DNA of 64,000 nucleotides from Streptomyces durmitorensis (GTDB lineage Bacteria > Actinomycetota > Actinomycetes > Streptomycetales > Streptomycetaceae), in the NCBI RefSeq assembly GCF_023498005.1, contig NZ_CP097289.1:2294001-2358000 (forward strand), given 5' to 3'. Below, in pieces: positions 43,630-56,630 of this stretch. Below the pieces are notes generated by a model. The model was not told the DNA's origin, did not search any database, and saw only the letters and a list, made by a program, of their open reading frames with translations. Numbering within the stretch: the first letter of the stretch is position 1; each line of letters opens with the position of its first letter. The translations under genes were made by a program, and so were the position numbers.

Positions 43630-43918
43630 ACGCTCCTCGGGCTCAGCACGGAGCGGAGCCCGGCGATGGCGGTGTCGTAGAGCTCGCCCGTCCAGCTCTT
43701 GCGCACCGAGTTCTCCGTGCTGCCGCCGAAGTTCTCCCGGAGCCCCTACCAGGGCTGGAGCGGCAGCCAGCACAGACCGGCGAGCCAGCGGTGCAGGACG
43801 CGGACCGGGCCGGGGCGGCCCGCGTCGGCGGCGCGCATCACGCAGACGCCGAGCAGCAGCGTCCTGACGCTGCCGCGCAGCAGCAGCGTCAGGACGCACT
43901 GGACTGCCCCCGTGGATC
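43630..43918 (-). pseudogene. Remnant of an unidentified gene interrupted by an in-frame TAG
   Basis: On the minus strand, one frame from about 43918 to 43630 has strongly coding-like third positions and reads LTLLLRGSVRTLLLGVCVMR, then WLAGLCWLPLQPW, then a TAG near 43747, then GLRENFGGSTENSVRKSW and ELYDTAIAGLRSVLSP. It lacks a start codon at its 5' end and runs into the antisense of the ferredoxin gene. It looks like an eroded fragment with a nonsense mutation. Product not recognised. Most of the 338-bp gap between ferredoxin and lyase genes is filled by it. Confidence 0.35.
43859..43897. repeat. Perfect 15-bp inverted repeat
   Basis: gcgtcctgacgctgc (43859-43873) and gcagcgtcaggacgc (43883-43897) with a 9-nt loop, inside the gene remnant. 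It may act as a terminator between the convergent ferredoxin and polysaccharide-lyase genes, or be a chance product of repeated coding triplets. Confidence 0.7.
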
Positions 43919-43967
43919 AGGCATCCCGGCATCATGCCGCACCGGCGAGGTCGCCCCGCCGGGTGCC

Positions 43968-46511
43968 CTATTCGCGCAGCGTCACCGTGAAGCTGCGTCC
44001 GTAGGCGTGCCGGGTGTCGACGTCGATCCGGGTCCCGCCCCGGACCCGGCGCACGCGCACCCCCTCGTCGGCCGTGACCTTCCGCAGCGCACGGCCGCGG
44101 AGCAGCACGCTCACCCTGTCGCGGTCCATCGTCGGATCGGACACCGCCACGGTGGTCGGGCCGCGCCGCTCGCGCCGTACGAGGACCGATGCGGGGCCCT
44201 CGATCCGCAGCCCCGCGGCCTCATGGCGGCCTGAGGTGAAGCTGTTCGCCGCGGTCAGACCGAGGCCCGCGTGGCTGACCGCCTGTAGCCGCACCGTGTT
44301 CGAGAGGACCTTCAGCGGCCGCCCGCTCCGGTAGGCCCTCAGCCCCGCCTCGCCCGCGTTCGGCACCAGTGCGTAGGCGAGGGAGACAGGCTTCGCCCCG
44401 GCCACCCGGTCCACCGTCACGCCAAGGACCCTGCGCGTCACCGGGGTGTCCGGGTTCGCGGTGCGCACGACCCGGCGGCTGCGAGTGACCTCGTCCAGGG
44501 TGACCCGCACCTTCGGGGTGTCCAGGAAGACGTAGCCGACGGAGGTGCGCTGCGTGGCGTTGGCGTGGCGCAGCCACCGCAGGTCACCCGTGCCCGCGCC
44601 CTTCCACGGGGTGCCGTCACGCAGCTCCCCCGTCACGGAGACCTGGTCGCCCGGCGCCGCGGTCCGCGCGTCGACCGTCGTCGTCACGGCCCGCCCCGCA
44701 CCGTCGCCCACCCCCGCGGCGAGCACCACGATCTCCTCGTCGAGCAGGAACCACGACTTCGTGGCCGTCGCGCCCCGGTGGACCACGAAGTCGTCCGGCA
44801 GCAACTCCCGGTCGCGGAAGGCGACATCGCTGGACTGCACGGCCCCGGCCGCGCCGTACGTCCCGAGGACCGCGCCCCCGGAGTACTGGTTGGTGCCGCG
44901 CGGGAAGTAGACGTACTTGTTCTGCGACTCGGAGGAGGAAGTGAAGTTCAGCGGATGGCCCGGGTTGTCGTAGTACGGCTTCCCGTACAGGTCGGGGACC
45001 GTCCTGCGCTGCTCGACCGGCGCCGTCACGCCCGCGAGGCCGTACGGAGAGACCGTGGTGAAGTAGTCGACCCCGTATGCCTGCGTCTGGTCCTGGCCGG
45101 AGAGATAGAGGTAGTACGCACCGTCTCCCTGGAACCACGGCATGAGGTTCTCGCCGTTCATGTACTCGTACTTGCTGATCCGGTCGGAGCTGCGCGCGAG
45201 GGCGAAGGCGTAGCCCGGTCTGCGGTGGACGGTCTTGTCCATGGCGTTGAAGGCGACGCTGCGCGAGGCCGGGTTCAGGTCCGCGGGCGGCACCGAGGCG
45301 TCGCCGATGATGTCGGTGTAGCGCACGATGCTGATGGGTGAGACGAAGCCGGTGGGGTTGAGGGCGGCGCGCGAGGTCGAGCGGATGTGCTTGACGTAGC
45401 TCTTGAGCGCGGTGGCGTCGGCGCCGCTCGCCAGCGAGGAGAGGTCGACGACGGCCTCGACGACGACCGCGACGTCGGTGTAGCCGCCGTCCGGCCGCGA
45501 CACCGCGCGCCCCTTGACGATCTCCATCATCCAGCCCTCGAAGATGACCGGCGCGAAGCCGTCGCGCACCCATCTCCGGACGGTCGGCACCAGCTCCTCG
45601 CCGTGTGCGAAGCCTGTGCCGTCAAGGATCTTGAGGGTCTGCACCACGCGGGTGAGCAGGCCTTTTCCGTACGAGCCCGTGTATGCGACGGAGGCGTGCT
45701 GGATGAAGGAGCCGTCCGCGTAATAGCCGTCCGTCACACCGTGGTCGAGGTGGTAGGGGTCGATGGTGACGAAGACCGTCAGCTGGTCGGTGAGCGCCTT
45801 GCGGATGCGGGCCTCGCCGCCCTCGCCGATGAGCGCGCCCTGAAGGATCCGGTTGGTGGTGATGTCGGCGAGGTTGGCGCCGGTGTGGAAGCGCGAGTCG
45901 AGGTTCACGTCCCCGTCGGTGCCGTTGCGCAGATAGGCGTCCATCGAGGCGACGTAGGTGGCGATGAGGCCGGGCTTGTAGGTCCGCACTTCGTCGACGA
46001 GGAGTACGAGGGTCTTGCTGACGGACTGGGAGATGCCGATCTCCCAGTTGAACCAGTTGCCGTAATAGCCCTTGGACTGGTCGCCGTAGTGGCGCTCGTG
46101 CAGCCAGACCAGACCGTCGATGACGCGGCGCTGCACGGCGGTGTTGTCGTGGAGGTCGGAGGGGGTGCCCGGGGTGCGGGTGGCGAGGGCGATCTCGTAC
46201 AGGCGTCTGTAGGCCGTGTTGAGGTTGGCGTCGTCCGTGCCGAGCACCAGGCCGTCGAAGAGCTCGCCGTCGCCCGCGTCGTCCATCGCCTTCAGGTTCG
46301 TCCGGGCGGTCTTGGCGACGGCGGCCAGCTTGGCGGCCGTCTCGGGGCGCGCGTTGGACTCGGCGGTCCCCGCGAAGATCCCCACGGTGTTGGCCAGGAG
46401 CCGCGCGCTGTCGGCGGCGGCCTCCGCGGCGCTCACCGGCAGCGTGGGGAGCACCGCCAGGAGACCGGCGGCCGAGAGAGCGGACAACAGGCGTCTGCGG
46501 GTGATCTCCAT
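43968..46511 (-). CDS. Polysaccharide lyase family 8 (hyaluronate/chondroitin/xanthan lyase), Tat-exported
   Basis: About 847 residues from the ATG at 46511. MEITRRRLLSALSAAGLLAV is a twin-arginine signal. The alpha-toroid domain has the PL8 catalytic Asn block GNWFNWEIGISQSV (near residue 145) and His/Tyr block DGSFIQHASVAYTGSYGKG (near 265), followed by the three beta-sandwich regions (PWFQGDGAYYLYLSGQDQTQ). PL8 enzymes cleave uronic-acid polysaccharides by beta-elimination outside the cell. Which polymer is attacked cannot be told from sequence. The frame continues upstream to 46760, but that part overlaps the divergent cheB gene and is not used. Confidence 0.9.
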   Translation of the reverse strand: MEITRRRLLSALSAAGLLAVLPTLPVSAAEAAADSARLLANTVGIFAGTAESNARPETAAKLAAVAKTARTNLKAMDDAGDGELFDGLVLGTDDANLNTAYRRLYEIALATRTPGTPSDLHDNTAVQRRVIDGLVWLHERHYGDQSKGYYGNWFNWEIGISQSVSKTLVLLVDEVRTYKPGLIATYVASMDAYLRNGTDGDVNLDSRFHTGANLADITTNRILQGALIGEGGEARIRKALTDQLTVFVTIDPYHLDHGVTDGYYADGSFIQHASVAYTGSYGKGLLTRVVQTLKILDGTGFAHGEELVPTVRRWVRDGFAPVIFEGWMMEIVKGRAVSRPDGGYTDVAVVVEAVVDLSSLASGADATALKSYVKHIRSTSRAALNPTGFVSPISIVRYTDIIGDASVPPADLNPASRSVAFNAMDKTVHRRPGYAFALARSSDRISKYEYMNGENLMPWFQGDGAYYLYLSGQDQTQAYGVDYFTTVSPYGLAGVTAPVEQRRTVPDLYGKPYYDNPGHPLNFTSSSESQNKYVYFPRGTNQYSGGAVLGTYGAAGAVQSSDVAFRDRELLPDDFVVHRGATATKSWFLLDEEIVVLAAGVGDGAGRAVTTTVDARTAAPGDQVSVTGELRDGTPWKGAGTGDLRWLRHANATQRTSVGYVFLDTPKVRVTLDEVTRSRRVVRTANPDTPVTRRVLGVTVDRVAGAKPVSLAYALVPNAGEAGLRAYRSGRPLKVLSNTVRLQAVSHAGLGLTAANSFTSGRHEAAGLRIEGPASVLVRRERRGPTTVAVSDPTMDRDRVSVLLRGRALRKVTADEGVRVRRVRGGTRIDVDTRHAYGRSFTVTLRE

Positions 46512-46705
46512 GGCGTCCTCCGCCGGTGCGTTGGCGATGTGGCGTTCTGGTGTTCTGGATCTACTGACGTACTGGACCTTCTGGTCTTCTGATCTTCTGG
46601 CGTGCTGGGCGGGCGGAGTCAAGCAGATGCCCGGACCGCCGACAAGGGTCAGGGCCCGGCCATCCATGTGCAGCTTGCCGGACCGCCAGCGGCTAGGCTC
46701 GTCAC

Positions 46706-47305
46706 GTGATGTCGGAACAGCACACTTCAAGGCCGTACGCCGTCGTGGCTGTCGCGTCATCAGCCGGTGGCATCCAAGGCCTGGTAGCCCTCCTGAGCCG
46801 CCTGGGACCCGACCTTCCCGTGCCCGTGCTCGTGGTCCAGCACCTCGATCCGCGCCACAGGACCCTCCTCCCCGAAGTGCTCTCGCGCCGCACGGAGCTG
46901 GCGGTGAAGCTGGCGGAGGACCAGGAGCGCATAGAGCCGGGGACGGTGTACATCGCGCCGCCCGGCCTGCACCTCCTCGTGGGGCCCGACGGGGTTCTCG
47001 CCCTGACGAGCACGGACCCCGTGCACTTCGTGCGCCCCTCCGGCGACCTGCTCTTCGAGTCGGTGGCCGAATCGTACGGGTCGAGGGCCATCGTCTGCGT
47101 CCTGACCGGCACGGGCGTGGACGGCGCTACGGGCGTGGCCGCGGTCAAGCACCGGGGCGGCACCGTGATCGTCGAGGATCCGGAGACCGCGCAGTTCGCG
47201 GGGATGCCCCAGGCGGCGGTCGCCACGGGAGCAGCGGACTTCGTGCTCCGTCTTGAGAAAATCGCCGCGGCGGTCCGCGGACTTGTCGAGGACAAGAGGC
47301 AGTGA
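46706..47305 (+). CDS. CheB methylesterase domain protein without receiver domain
   Basis: 199 residues, only the CheB catalytic domain. The Ser is in VAVASSAGGIQGL, His in VVQHLDPRHRTLLP, and Asp in LTGTGVDGATGVAAVKH. Stand-alone CheB domains remove methyl groups from glutamate side chains. TAGGCT lies 6 nt before the GTG start and there is no ribosome site, so the mRNA is probably leaderless; an ATG at 46709 is the next codon. It overlaps the CheR-PAS gene by one base (TGATG), so the two act together in a non-chemotaxis signalling pathway. Confidence 0.87.
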   Translation: MMSEQHTSRPYAVVAVASSAGGIQGLVALLSRLGPDLPVPVLVVQHLDPRHRTLLPEVLSRRTELAVKLAEDQERIEPGTVYIAPPGLHLLVGPDGVLALTSTDPVHFVRPSGDLLFESVAESYGSRAIVCVLTGTGVDGATGVAAVKHRGGTVIVEDPETAQFAGMPQAAVATGAADFVLRLEKIAAAVRGLVEDKRQ

Positions 47306-49227
47306 TGAGTGAGTCGTCCGGCGCCGGTACCGATGAAGGCGCCGAGCCGCGAGCCGGACAATCCGAGCGCGCGCCCGACCCGGCTGTCGACCAGGGTCTT
47401 GAGGACCTGCTCGGCTTCATTCGCGACTCGCGCGGATTCGACTTCACCGGCTACAAGCGGTCCACCCTCGGCCGCCGCATCCGCAAGCGGATGGACGACG
47501 TCGGCACGCGTGACTACGCCGACTACCGCGATGTGCTCGAGACCGACGCGGTGGAGTTCCGCACCCTCTTCAACACCATCCTGATCAACGTCACCTCGAT
47601 GTTCCGCGACCCGGAGGCCTGGGAGCTTCTCCAGCGTGAGGTGGTGCCGGAGCTGATCGCGGACCTGGGTGCCGACGACGAGATCCGGGTGTGGAGCGCG
47701 GGCTGTTCCAGCGGCGAGGAGGCGTACTCCCTGGCCATCATCTTCGCGGAGGCGCTCGGCATCGAGGAGAGCCTGAACCGCGTCAAGATCTACGCCACGG
47801 ACGTCGACGAGGAGGCTCTGCGCGACGCACGCGCCGGGCAGTACCCGGAAAAGAGCCTCGAATCGCTCGCGGTCGAGCTGCGTGACAAGTACTTCGAGCA
47901 GCATGACAACCACTACGTCTTCCGCCCCGACCTGCGGCGCCGGGTGATCTTCGGACGCCATGACATCACCCGCGACGCCCCGATCTCCCGCCTTGACCTC
48001 CTCGTCTGCCGCAACGCCCTGATGTACTTCAACGTCGAGGCGCAGGCCCAGATCGTCGACCGCTTCCACTTCGCCCTGCGCGAGGGCCGCTACCTCTTCC
48101 TCGGCAAGGCCGAGATGCTCCTGAATGACGGTGAGCGGTTCGAGGCGGTCAGCATCCGCCAGCGCGTCTTCCGGCGCCGGCCGGGCGGCAGCGCCGCTCC
48201 CTACCCCTCGATTCCCGTGAAGATCAGGCCCGGTGTGGGCATCGAGATGCAGGCGGCCACCCGCACCCGCCAGCTGCGCGACCTGATCCTCGACGCGGCT
48301 CCGGGTGCCGCTGTCGCCCTGGACGGCGACGGCATTCTGGTGATGATCAACAACGAGGCCCGGTCCCAGTTCGGGCTCACGACCCATGACGTGGGACGCC
48401 CCTTCCAGGACCTGGAGCTCTCCTACCGGCCCACCGAGCTCCGCTCCCTGATCGACCAGGCCGTCCATGAGCGCCGGACCCTGCGGGTGAACGGTGCCGA
48501 GCGGCGCATCGGCACCGAGATCCAGTACTTCGACATCGTCATCCAGCCGATCGCGAGCGGCCCCGGCCTGCCGGTCGCCACCAACATCACCTTCACGGAC
48601 GTCACCCTGGCCATGCAGCTCAAGGCCGAGGTCAAGCGCGTACGCGAAGACCTGGAGACCGCGTACGAGGAACTCCAGTCCACGAACGAGGAGCTGGAGA
48701 CGACGAACGAGGAACTCCAGTCGAGCATCGAGGAGCTGGAGACCACCAACGAAGAGCTCCAGTCCACGAACGAGGAGCTGGAGACGACGAACGAAGAGCT
48801 CCAGTCCGGCAACGAAGAGCTCGAGACCATGAACGACGAGATGCGCCTGCGCACCACTGACCTGGACGAGGCCCGCGCCTTCCTGGAGGGCGTGGTGAGC
48901 AGCATCGCGGCAGGGGTGGTGGTGCTCTCCGCCGACATGCGGGCCAAGAGCTGGAACCGCGGTGCGGTCGACCTGTGGGGGCTTCGGCCCGACGAGGTGC
49001 TCGGCGAGCACTTCTTCGCCCTGGACTTCGGGCTCCCCACCGACGACCTGCGCGGGATCATCCAGGAGTGCGTCGCATCCGGCAAGCGCGCGGGCCCGGT
49101 GACGATCCCCGCTGTGAACCGCATCGGGCGGAGAATCAACTGTTCGATCATCTGTTCTCCGTTCGACGGCCACAACGGCGGCGTCGTCCTGCTGATGGAA
49201 GACCTCGCCAACGGGGACGGCAGCTGA
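47305..49227 (+). CDS. CheR methyltransferase - coiled coil - PAS signalling protein
   Basis: About 640 residues from the ATG at 47305, which overlaps the cheB stop. CheR N-domain FDFTGYKRSTLGRRIRKRM, SAM-binding RVWSAGCSSGEEAYSLAII (near residue 130), and DLLVCRNALMYFN. A PAS-like segment follows (VALDGDGILVMINNEARSQF), then about 60 residues of heptads EELQSTN/EELETTN forming a coiled coil (48661-48840), and a second PAS domain (GVVVLSADMRAKSWNRGAVD). No histidine kinase domain follows, unlike many CheB-CheR-PAS-kinase hybrids. It methylates Glu residues of an unknown partner. Confidence 0.88.
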   Translation: MSESSGAGTDEGAEPRAGQSERAPDPAVDQGLEDLLGFIRDSRGFDFTGYKRSTLGRRIRKRMDDVGTRDYADYRDVLETDAVEFRTLFNTILINVTSMFRDPEAWELLQREVVPELIADLGADDEIRVWSAGCSSGEEAYSLAIIFAEALGIEESLNRVKIYATDVDEEALRDARAGQYPEKSLESLAVELRDKYFEQHDNHYVFRPDLRRRVIFGRHDITRDAPISRLDLLVCRNALMYFNVEAQAQIVDRFHFALREGRYLFLGKAEMLLNDGERFEAVSIRQRVFRRRPGGSAAPYPSIPVKIRPGVGIEMQAATRTRQLRDLILDAAPGAAVALDGDGILVMINNEARSQFGLTTHDVGRPFQDLELSYRPTELRSLIDQAVHERRTLRVNGAERRIGTEIQYFDIVIQPIASGPGLPVATNITFTDVTLAMQLKAEVKRVREDLETAYEELQSTNEELETTNEELQSSIEELETTNEELQSTNEELETTNEELQSGNEELETMNDEMRLRTTDLDEARAFLEGVVSSIAAGVVVLSADMRAKSWNRGAVDLWGLRPDEVLGEHFFALDFGLPTDDLRGIIQECVASGKRAGPVTIPAVNRIGRRINCSIICSPFDGHNGGVVLLMEDLANGDGS

Positions 49228-49251
49228 CGGCCCCAGTCGTATTCTGTGAAC

Positions 49252-50142
49252 ATGAGCGCCATGGAGGGCAGTTCACGCGCAGGTGACGGCCGGGCGGACG
49301 CCGCCTGGCAGCGTGCTGTAACGGCGGGCGAACGCGCGGCGCTGGCATCGATGACCGCCGAGCGGCACGAGAGGCTCTACCGGCAGTCCGGACGCGAGTT
49401 CCACGCGAAGATGGCGGAGCGGCACCGCGCGGTCGAGGAACGGCATCGCACGGCGGCCAGACTGCAGGAGACGTACGCCCGCCGCGTCAGGGCATGGTCG
49501 GCGGGCCGCGCGGATCCGCCGCGCGCAGGAGGCGAGGACGATCGCGGCCCCTTGTTCATGGCCGGGGTCGCGGAGGCCTGCGGGACCCTCAGCGCCGCAC
49601 TCACGCTCGTCGGGGTGGACCTGAACCAGCTCGCGGTCGCCGCCTCGGACCGGCGTTCGCGCGGCGCCCAGGATCTGGAGTACGTCATGACCTCGGGCCC
49701 CGGGCGTGACGCGACCCGCAGCTGCCATGCGGTCCACGCGTCGGGGGCGGACCTGGAGAGGCGCTGGCCCGGCTATGGCTCCGGCCTCGCGGCCCTCGGC
49801 CTGAGCTCGGTCGCCGCGCTGCCGCTGCGGGTGCCCGGTGGCTGTCTCGGGGCACTCACCGTCTTCGATCCCCTGCCCGAACTCGTCCGGGCCGGGGCTT
49901 TCGACGCCGTCGCCGACGCGCTGACCGGGTCCGTCCTGCTCGGCCCGGACGCGGACCCCGGCCTGTACGGCGGCACGGATCTGCGTGCCGTGGTCCACCA
50001 GGCATCGGGCGTGCTGTCCCAGCAGACGGGCAGATCGGTCGATGACGCCCTGGCCCTCATCCAGGCACGGGCGTACGCCGTGGGCGAGTCCCTCGATTCA
50101 GTGGCCCGGCGGGTCATCTCCGGGGAACTGAAGCTCGCCTGA
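49252..50142 (+). CDS. GAF-ANTAR RNA-binding regulator
   Basis: About 296 residues. A helical N-terminus rich in Arg, Glu and His (MAERHRAVEERHRTAARLQE) comes first. A GAF domain follows (VAEACGTLSAALTLVGVDLN, then LGLSSVAALPLRVPGGCLGA), and the C-terminal ANTAR domain DLRAVVHQASGVLSQQTGRS, then LDSVARRVISGELKLA. ANTAR proteins bind dual hexaloop hairpins in mRNA leaders to stop termination. TATTCT (49240-49245) stands 6 nt before the ATG with no ribosome site: a leaderless start. It follows the CheB/CheR-PAS pair and may be an output of that pathway. Confidence 0.85.
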   Translation: MSAMEGSSRAGDGRADAAWQRAVTAGERAALASMTAERHERLYRQSGREFHAKMAERHRAVEERHRTAARLQETYARRVRAWSAGRADPPRAGGEDDRGPLFMAGVAEACGTLSAALTLVGVDLNQLAVAASDRRSRGAQDLEYVMTSGPGRDATRSCHAVHASGADLERRWPGYGSGLAALGLSSVAALPLRVPGGCLGALTVFDPLPELVRAGAFDAVADALTGSVLLGPDADPGLYGGTDLRAVVHQASGVLSQQTGRSVDDALALIQARAYAVGESLDSVARRVISGELKLA

Positions 50143-50247
50143 CCCTCGTCCGGGAGGCCCGCCCCCGGTTGATAGCGTCGCTCTTCTGATCTTGACATGT
50201 CATCTGAACGTGTCGTCTGACGTGGCTCGCGGGGGAAGGGGAGCGCC

Positions 50248-51483
50248 ATGCCCAGGGTGCGTGCCGTCCGGAGGCGTACGTGGCTGGTGGTCGCCGGAGT
50301 GGCGGTCCTCGCGCTCGCGGCCACCGGGACCGGGATCGCCGTCTCGCAGTCGCAGGGGCGTGACGAACGCATCGCCGCCAACCGGGACCAGCTGGACCGG
50401 GCCTGCGCGGGCCTGCTCCCCGAGGAGCTGAGCTCCTTCGTGCCGGACGACTCGGAGGGCGTACTGGACGAGTACGGCACGCTCCTGACGTCACGGCAGC
50501 AGAGCAGGGCGCTGCTGGACTGCACGCTGTCGTGGGGTGGTGACGCCGGCGGCCTTGAGCCCGACGCGCAGGTGCGGGTCCGGGCCGAGGCCGTGCTCGG
50601 CAAGGCCCAGGCACCGGCCGGGGACTTCGAACTGCCCCTGCCGAGCGGCACGTTGGGCGGCACGGGCTCCAGCGAGGACCGGCTCGACGGCAGCCAGGTG
50701 TCGGCCACCCTGCTCACCGAGTGCCCGAAGGGGCTGAGCGGTCGGGTCCGGCCGTCGAAGGATCTGCTCGTCTCCGTGGACCTGCCCTCACACGCCGACA
50801 GCGAGTACGACATCCCCAAGTCCGACCGGCTCCTGGCGTCCCGCACCGCGGTCCGGGTCGCCGACTGGGTGAGCCGCGAACAGGGCTGCGGAACAGAGCC
50901 GTTGGCCGATGCCGAGAAGCCGAGGAGCGCCGACGCCCTGTGCGACTGGCTCTCCCCCAAGCCGCTGAAGTTCGCGCGGGGCACATGGCGGTTCGACGAG
51001 AACGACACGGCGTACAGCGAGCGCGCCGGTGCGTGCGGCGGGCAGTGGGACGACGCGGCGGGCTGGGCCGACGATCTGAAGGTCAAGGCGGCGGGCGCCG
51101 AGAGCTGGTCCGGTGTCCTCGCGGCGGGCGCGTACGAGAGATTCAGCGGCAGCGGTCACGTCCCCGGGACCGAGCAGAGCCGCCATGAGCGGGGCCCCGA
51201 GGGCCAGTTGACCTTCGGCATGCCGGGCGACGATCCGCTGCTCGCGCTCTGGGCGCGGTCGGTGTGCGACGGCGGGCCGACGTTCCACCGGGTCACGGTC
51301 ACGCCCGCCCTCGACTTCCGACACCAGGACGAGGTCGTCGTGGACAAGAAGGAATGGCGGCGGATCCCGGCGGACGCGCGGGCCGTGCTCGACCGCTATC
51401 TGGCCGCGGACGACGGCTGGCCCCGGCGCTCGCACTGCCGTGACACGCAGATCATGGGAGAGGTGGAGCAGTGGCAGGGCTGA
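50248..51483 (+). CDS. Membrane-anchored/secreted protein, paralog A
   Basis: 411 residues. N-terminal basic stretch and one membrane helix (RRTWLVVAGVAVLALAATGT) are followed by a long extracytoplasmic region with many Cys (CAGLLPEELSSF, LDCTLSW, LTECPKG, CGTEPL, CDWLSP, CGGQWDD), likely disulfide-bonded. GGGGAAGGGG precedes the ATG. Function unknown. It overlaps the next, related gene by 13 bp. A TTGACA at 50192-50197 may be the -35 box; no clear -10 was seen. Confidence 0.75.
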   Translation: MPRVRAVRRRTWLVVAGVAVLALAATGTGIAVSQSQGRDERIAANRDQLDRACAGLLPEELSSFVPDDSEGVLDEYGTLLTSRQQSRALLDCTLSWGGDAGGLEPDAQVRVRAEAVLGKAQAPAGDFELPLPSGTLGGTGSSEDRLDGSQVSATLLTECPKGLSGRVRPSKDLLVSVDLPSHADSEYDIPKSDRLLASRTAVRVADWVSREQGCGTEPLADAEKPRSADALCDWLSPKPLKFARGTWRFDENDTAYSERAGACGGQWDDAAGWADDLKVKAAGAESWSGVLAAGAYERFSGSGHVPGTEQSRHERGPEGQLTFGMPGDDPLLALWARSVCDGGPTFHRVTVTPALDFRHQDEVVVDKKEWRRIPADARAVLDRYLAADDGWPRRSHCRDTQIMGEVEQWQG

Positions 51484-52742
51484 CCTGGCGGTCCGGGGCG
51501 GGAAGGAAGCTCACCACGGCGGCCGGGGCGCTGCTCGCCCTCGCGCTGGTGGCGGGCGGGTACTTCTGGTTCAGCGGGGGCTACGACCGGTGGGTGGCGC
51601 AGCGCCTGGTGGCCGGGGCCTGCGACGGAGTGCTCCCGGCCGCCGAAGTACGTGACGTACTGGGCGCGGGGCCGTTCAAGGACGACACGCGCGACCGGGC
51701 GGAAGGCGCGCTGAGCGATGCCTCGCTGCGCGTGGACTGCACGATCGCCCGCGACACCGAGCACCACACGGGCGCGCCCACGCGCCACGGCGCGGTGAAG
51801 GTGAACGTGCGGGCGGTGCCGGAGCGGGTCGCGAAGGACGACACCGGCTCTGCGGCACGGGAGCGGCGGCGCGAGGACTTCACCGGCGAGTACGACGGGG
51901 TGTACCCGGACGTGTACTCCTCCCTGCCACCGGTCGCGGTCGGCCCCGGCTGGAACGGCGTCTTCTCCGCGGACGAGTCGAGCGGCGGCAAGGCGTCGGC
52001 CACCACCGCCGTCCTGCTCGACTGCGCGCGCGGCCGTGGCGGGCTCCTGGTCACGGTCGACGCCGAGGACGAGGGCGTGCCCCTCGACGACCCCCGGCAG
52101 CGCACCGCCTTCGCCCGGATCGCCACCGCCACGGCGGCGAACGCCTCCGGCCACTGGGGCTGCGACGCCGGCCTGGGCAAGCCCCCGCGCACGGTGGCCC
52201 TGCCCGTGAACTCGGACGAGGCGGTGCCGCCTGCCGATGCCACCGCGTCCTGCCGGGGCGTTCCGGGGCGTGGCTCCGAGGTCGCGCGGGTGTGGGAGGG
52301 CGCACGCGGCGGGACGCCGGTCGAGGTGTGTGTCCTTGGGCCCGGGACCGTGACGGGGGACGGCCTTCCGGTGGCGAGGTCGACCGACGACGTGGGAGGG
52401 CACTATCGGCTGAGCGCCTCCTACGGCCCGTACGCGCAGGACGAGCGGTATCGCTATCAGGACCGCTACGACTACCTGGCGCAGGACCGCATCCCCGGCG
52501 CGGCGCCCTCCGGCCGCCTCCCGGAGGGCGGCTACTGGGTGAGCGCGGCGTGCGAGAAGGACGGCGAGCGGGCCCTGTTCACCGTCGAGCCGCCGGGGTC
52601 CGACTCCCCCTCGTACCAACAGGACCAGAAGGACAAGCCCACGCCCGCCGACCGGGCCTATCAGCGCGCCGCGCTCAAGGCCTTCGCGGAAGGCTCGGCC
52701 AAGGCGCACGGCTGCGGGACGCCTGATTCCGTCAAGCCTTGA
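51471..52742 (+). CDS. Membrane-anchored/secreted protein, paralog B
   Basis: 423 residues; GTG with GGAG upstream, inside the end of paralog A. It has a single membrane helix (TTAAGALLALALVAGGYFWF), then an extracytoplasmic part with cysteine spacing and phrases shared with paralog A (ACDGVLPAAEVRDVLG, LRVDCTIAR, VLLDCARGRGG, WGCDAGLG, SACEKDGERALFTV). The pair is a tandem duplication that has diverged. No enzyme motif; likely a surface protein pair that works together. Confidence 0.75.
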   Translation: MAGLTWRSGAGRKLTTAAGALLALALVAGGYFWFSGGYDRWVAQRLVAGACDGVLPAAEVRDVLGAGPFKDDTRDRAEGALSDASLRVDCTIARDTEHHTGAPTRHGAVKVNVRAVPERVAKDDTGSAARERRREDFTGEYDGVYPDVYSSLPPVAVGPGWNGVFSADESSGGKASATTAVLLDCARGRGGLLVTVDAEDEGVPLDDPRQRTAFARIATATAANASGHWGCDAGLGKPPRTVALPVNSDEAVPPADATASCRGVPGRGSEVARVWEGARGGTPVEVCVLGPGTVTGDGLPVARSTDDVGGHYRLSASYGPYAQDERYRYQDRYDYLAQDRIPGAAPSGRLPEGGYWVSAACEKDGERALFTVEPPGSDSPSYQQDQKDKPTPADRAYQRAALKAFAEGSAKAHGCGTPDSVKP

Positions 52743-52747
52743 CCTGA

Positions 52748-56551
<3,804 letters not shown>

Positions 56552-56630
56552 CCGGGGTTTTCCGGTGACTCAGCACTAGACTGGAAGCCACCGTCGAACC
56601 ACGTGCCGCCTTGGGGGGAGGGAGCACCCC

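Noticed and set aside
48661..48840. Direct repeats resembling a CRISPR or VNTR
   Set aside because: They are in-frame EELQSTN/EELETTN heptads of a coiled coil normal for CheR-PAS proteins.
46702..49173. 823-aa minus-strand open frame opposite cheB and cheR
   Set aside because: Shadow frame with repeats that only mirror the coiled-coil heptads of CheR-PAS.
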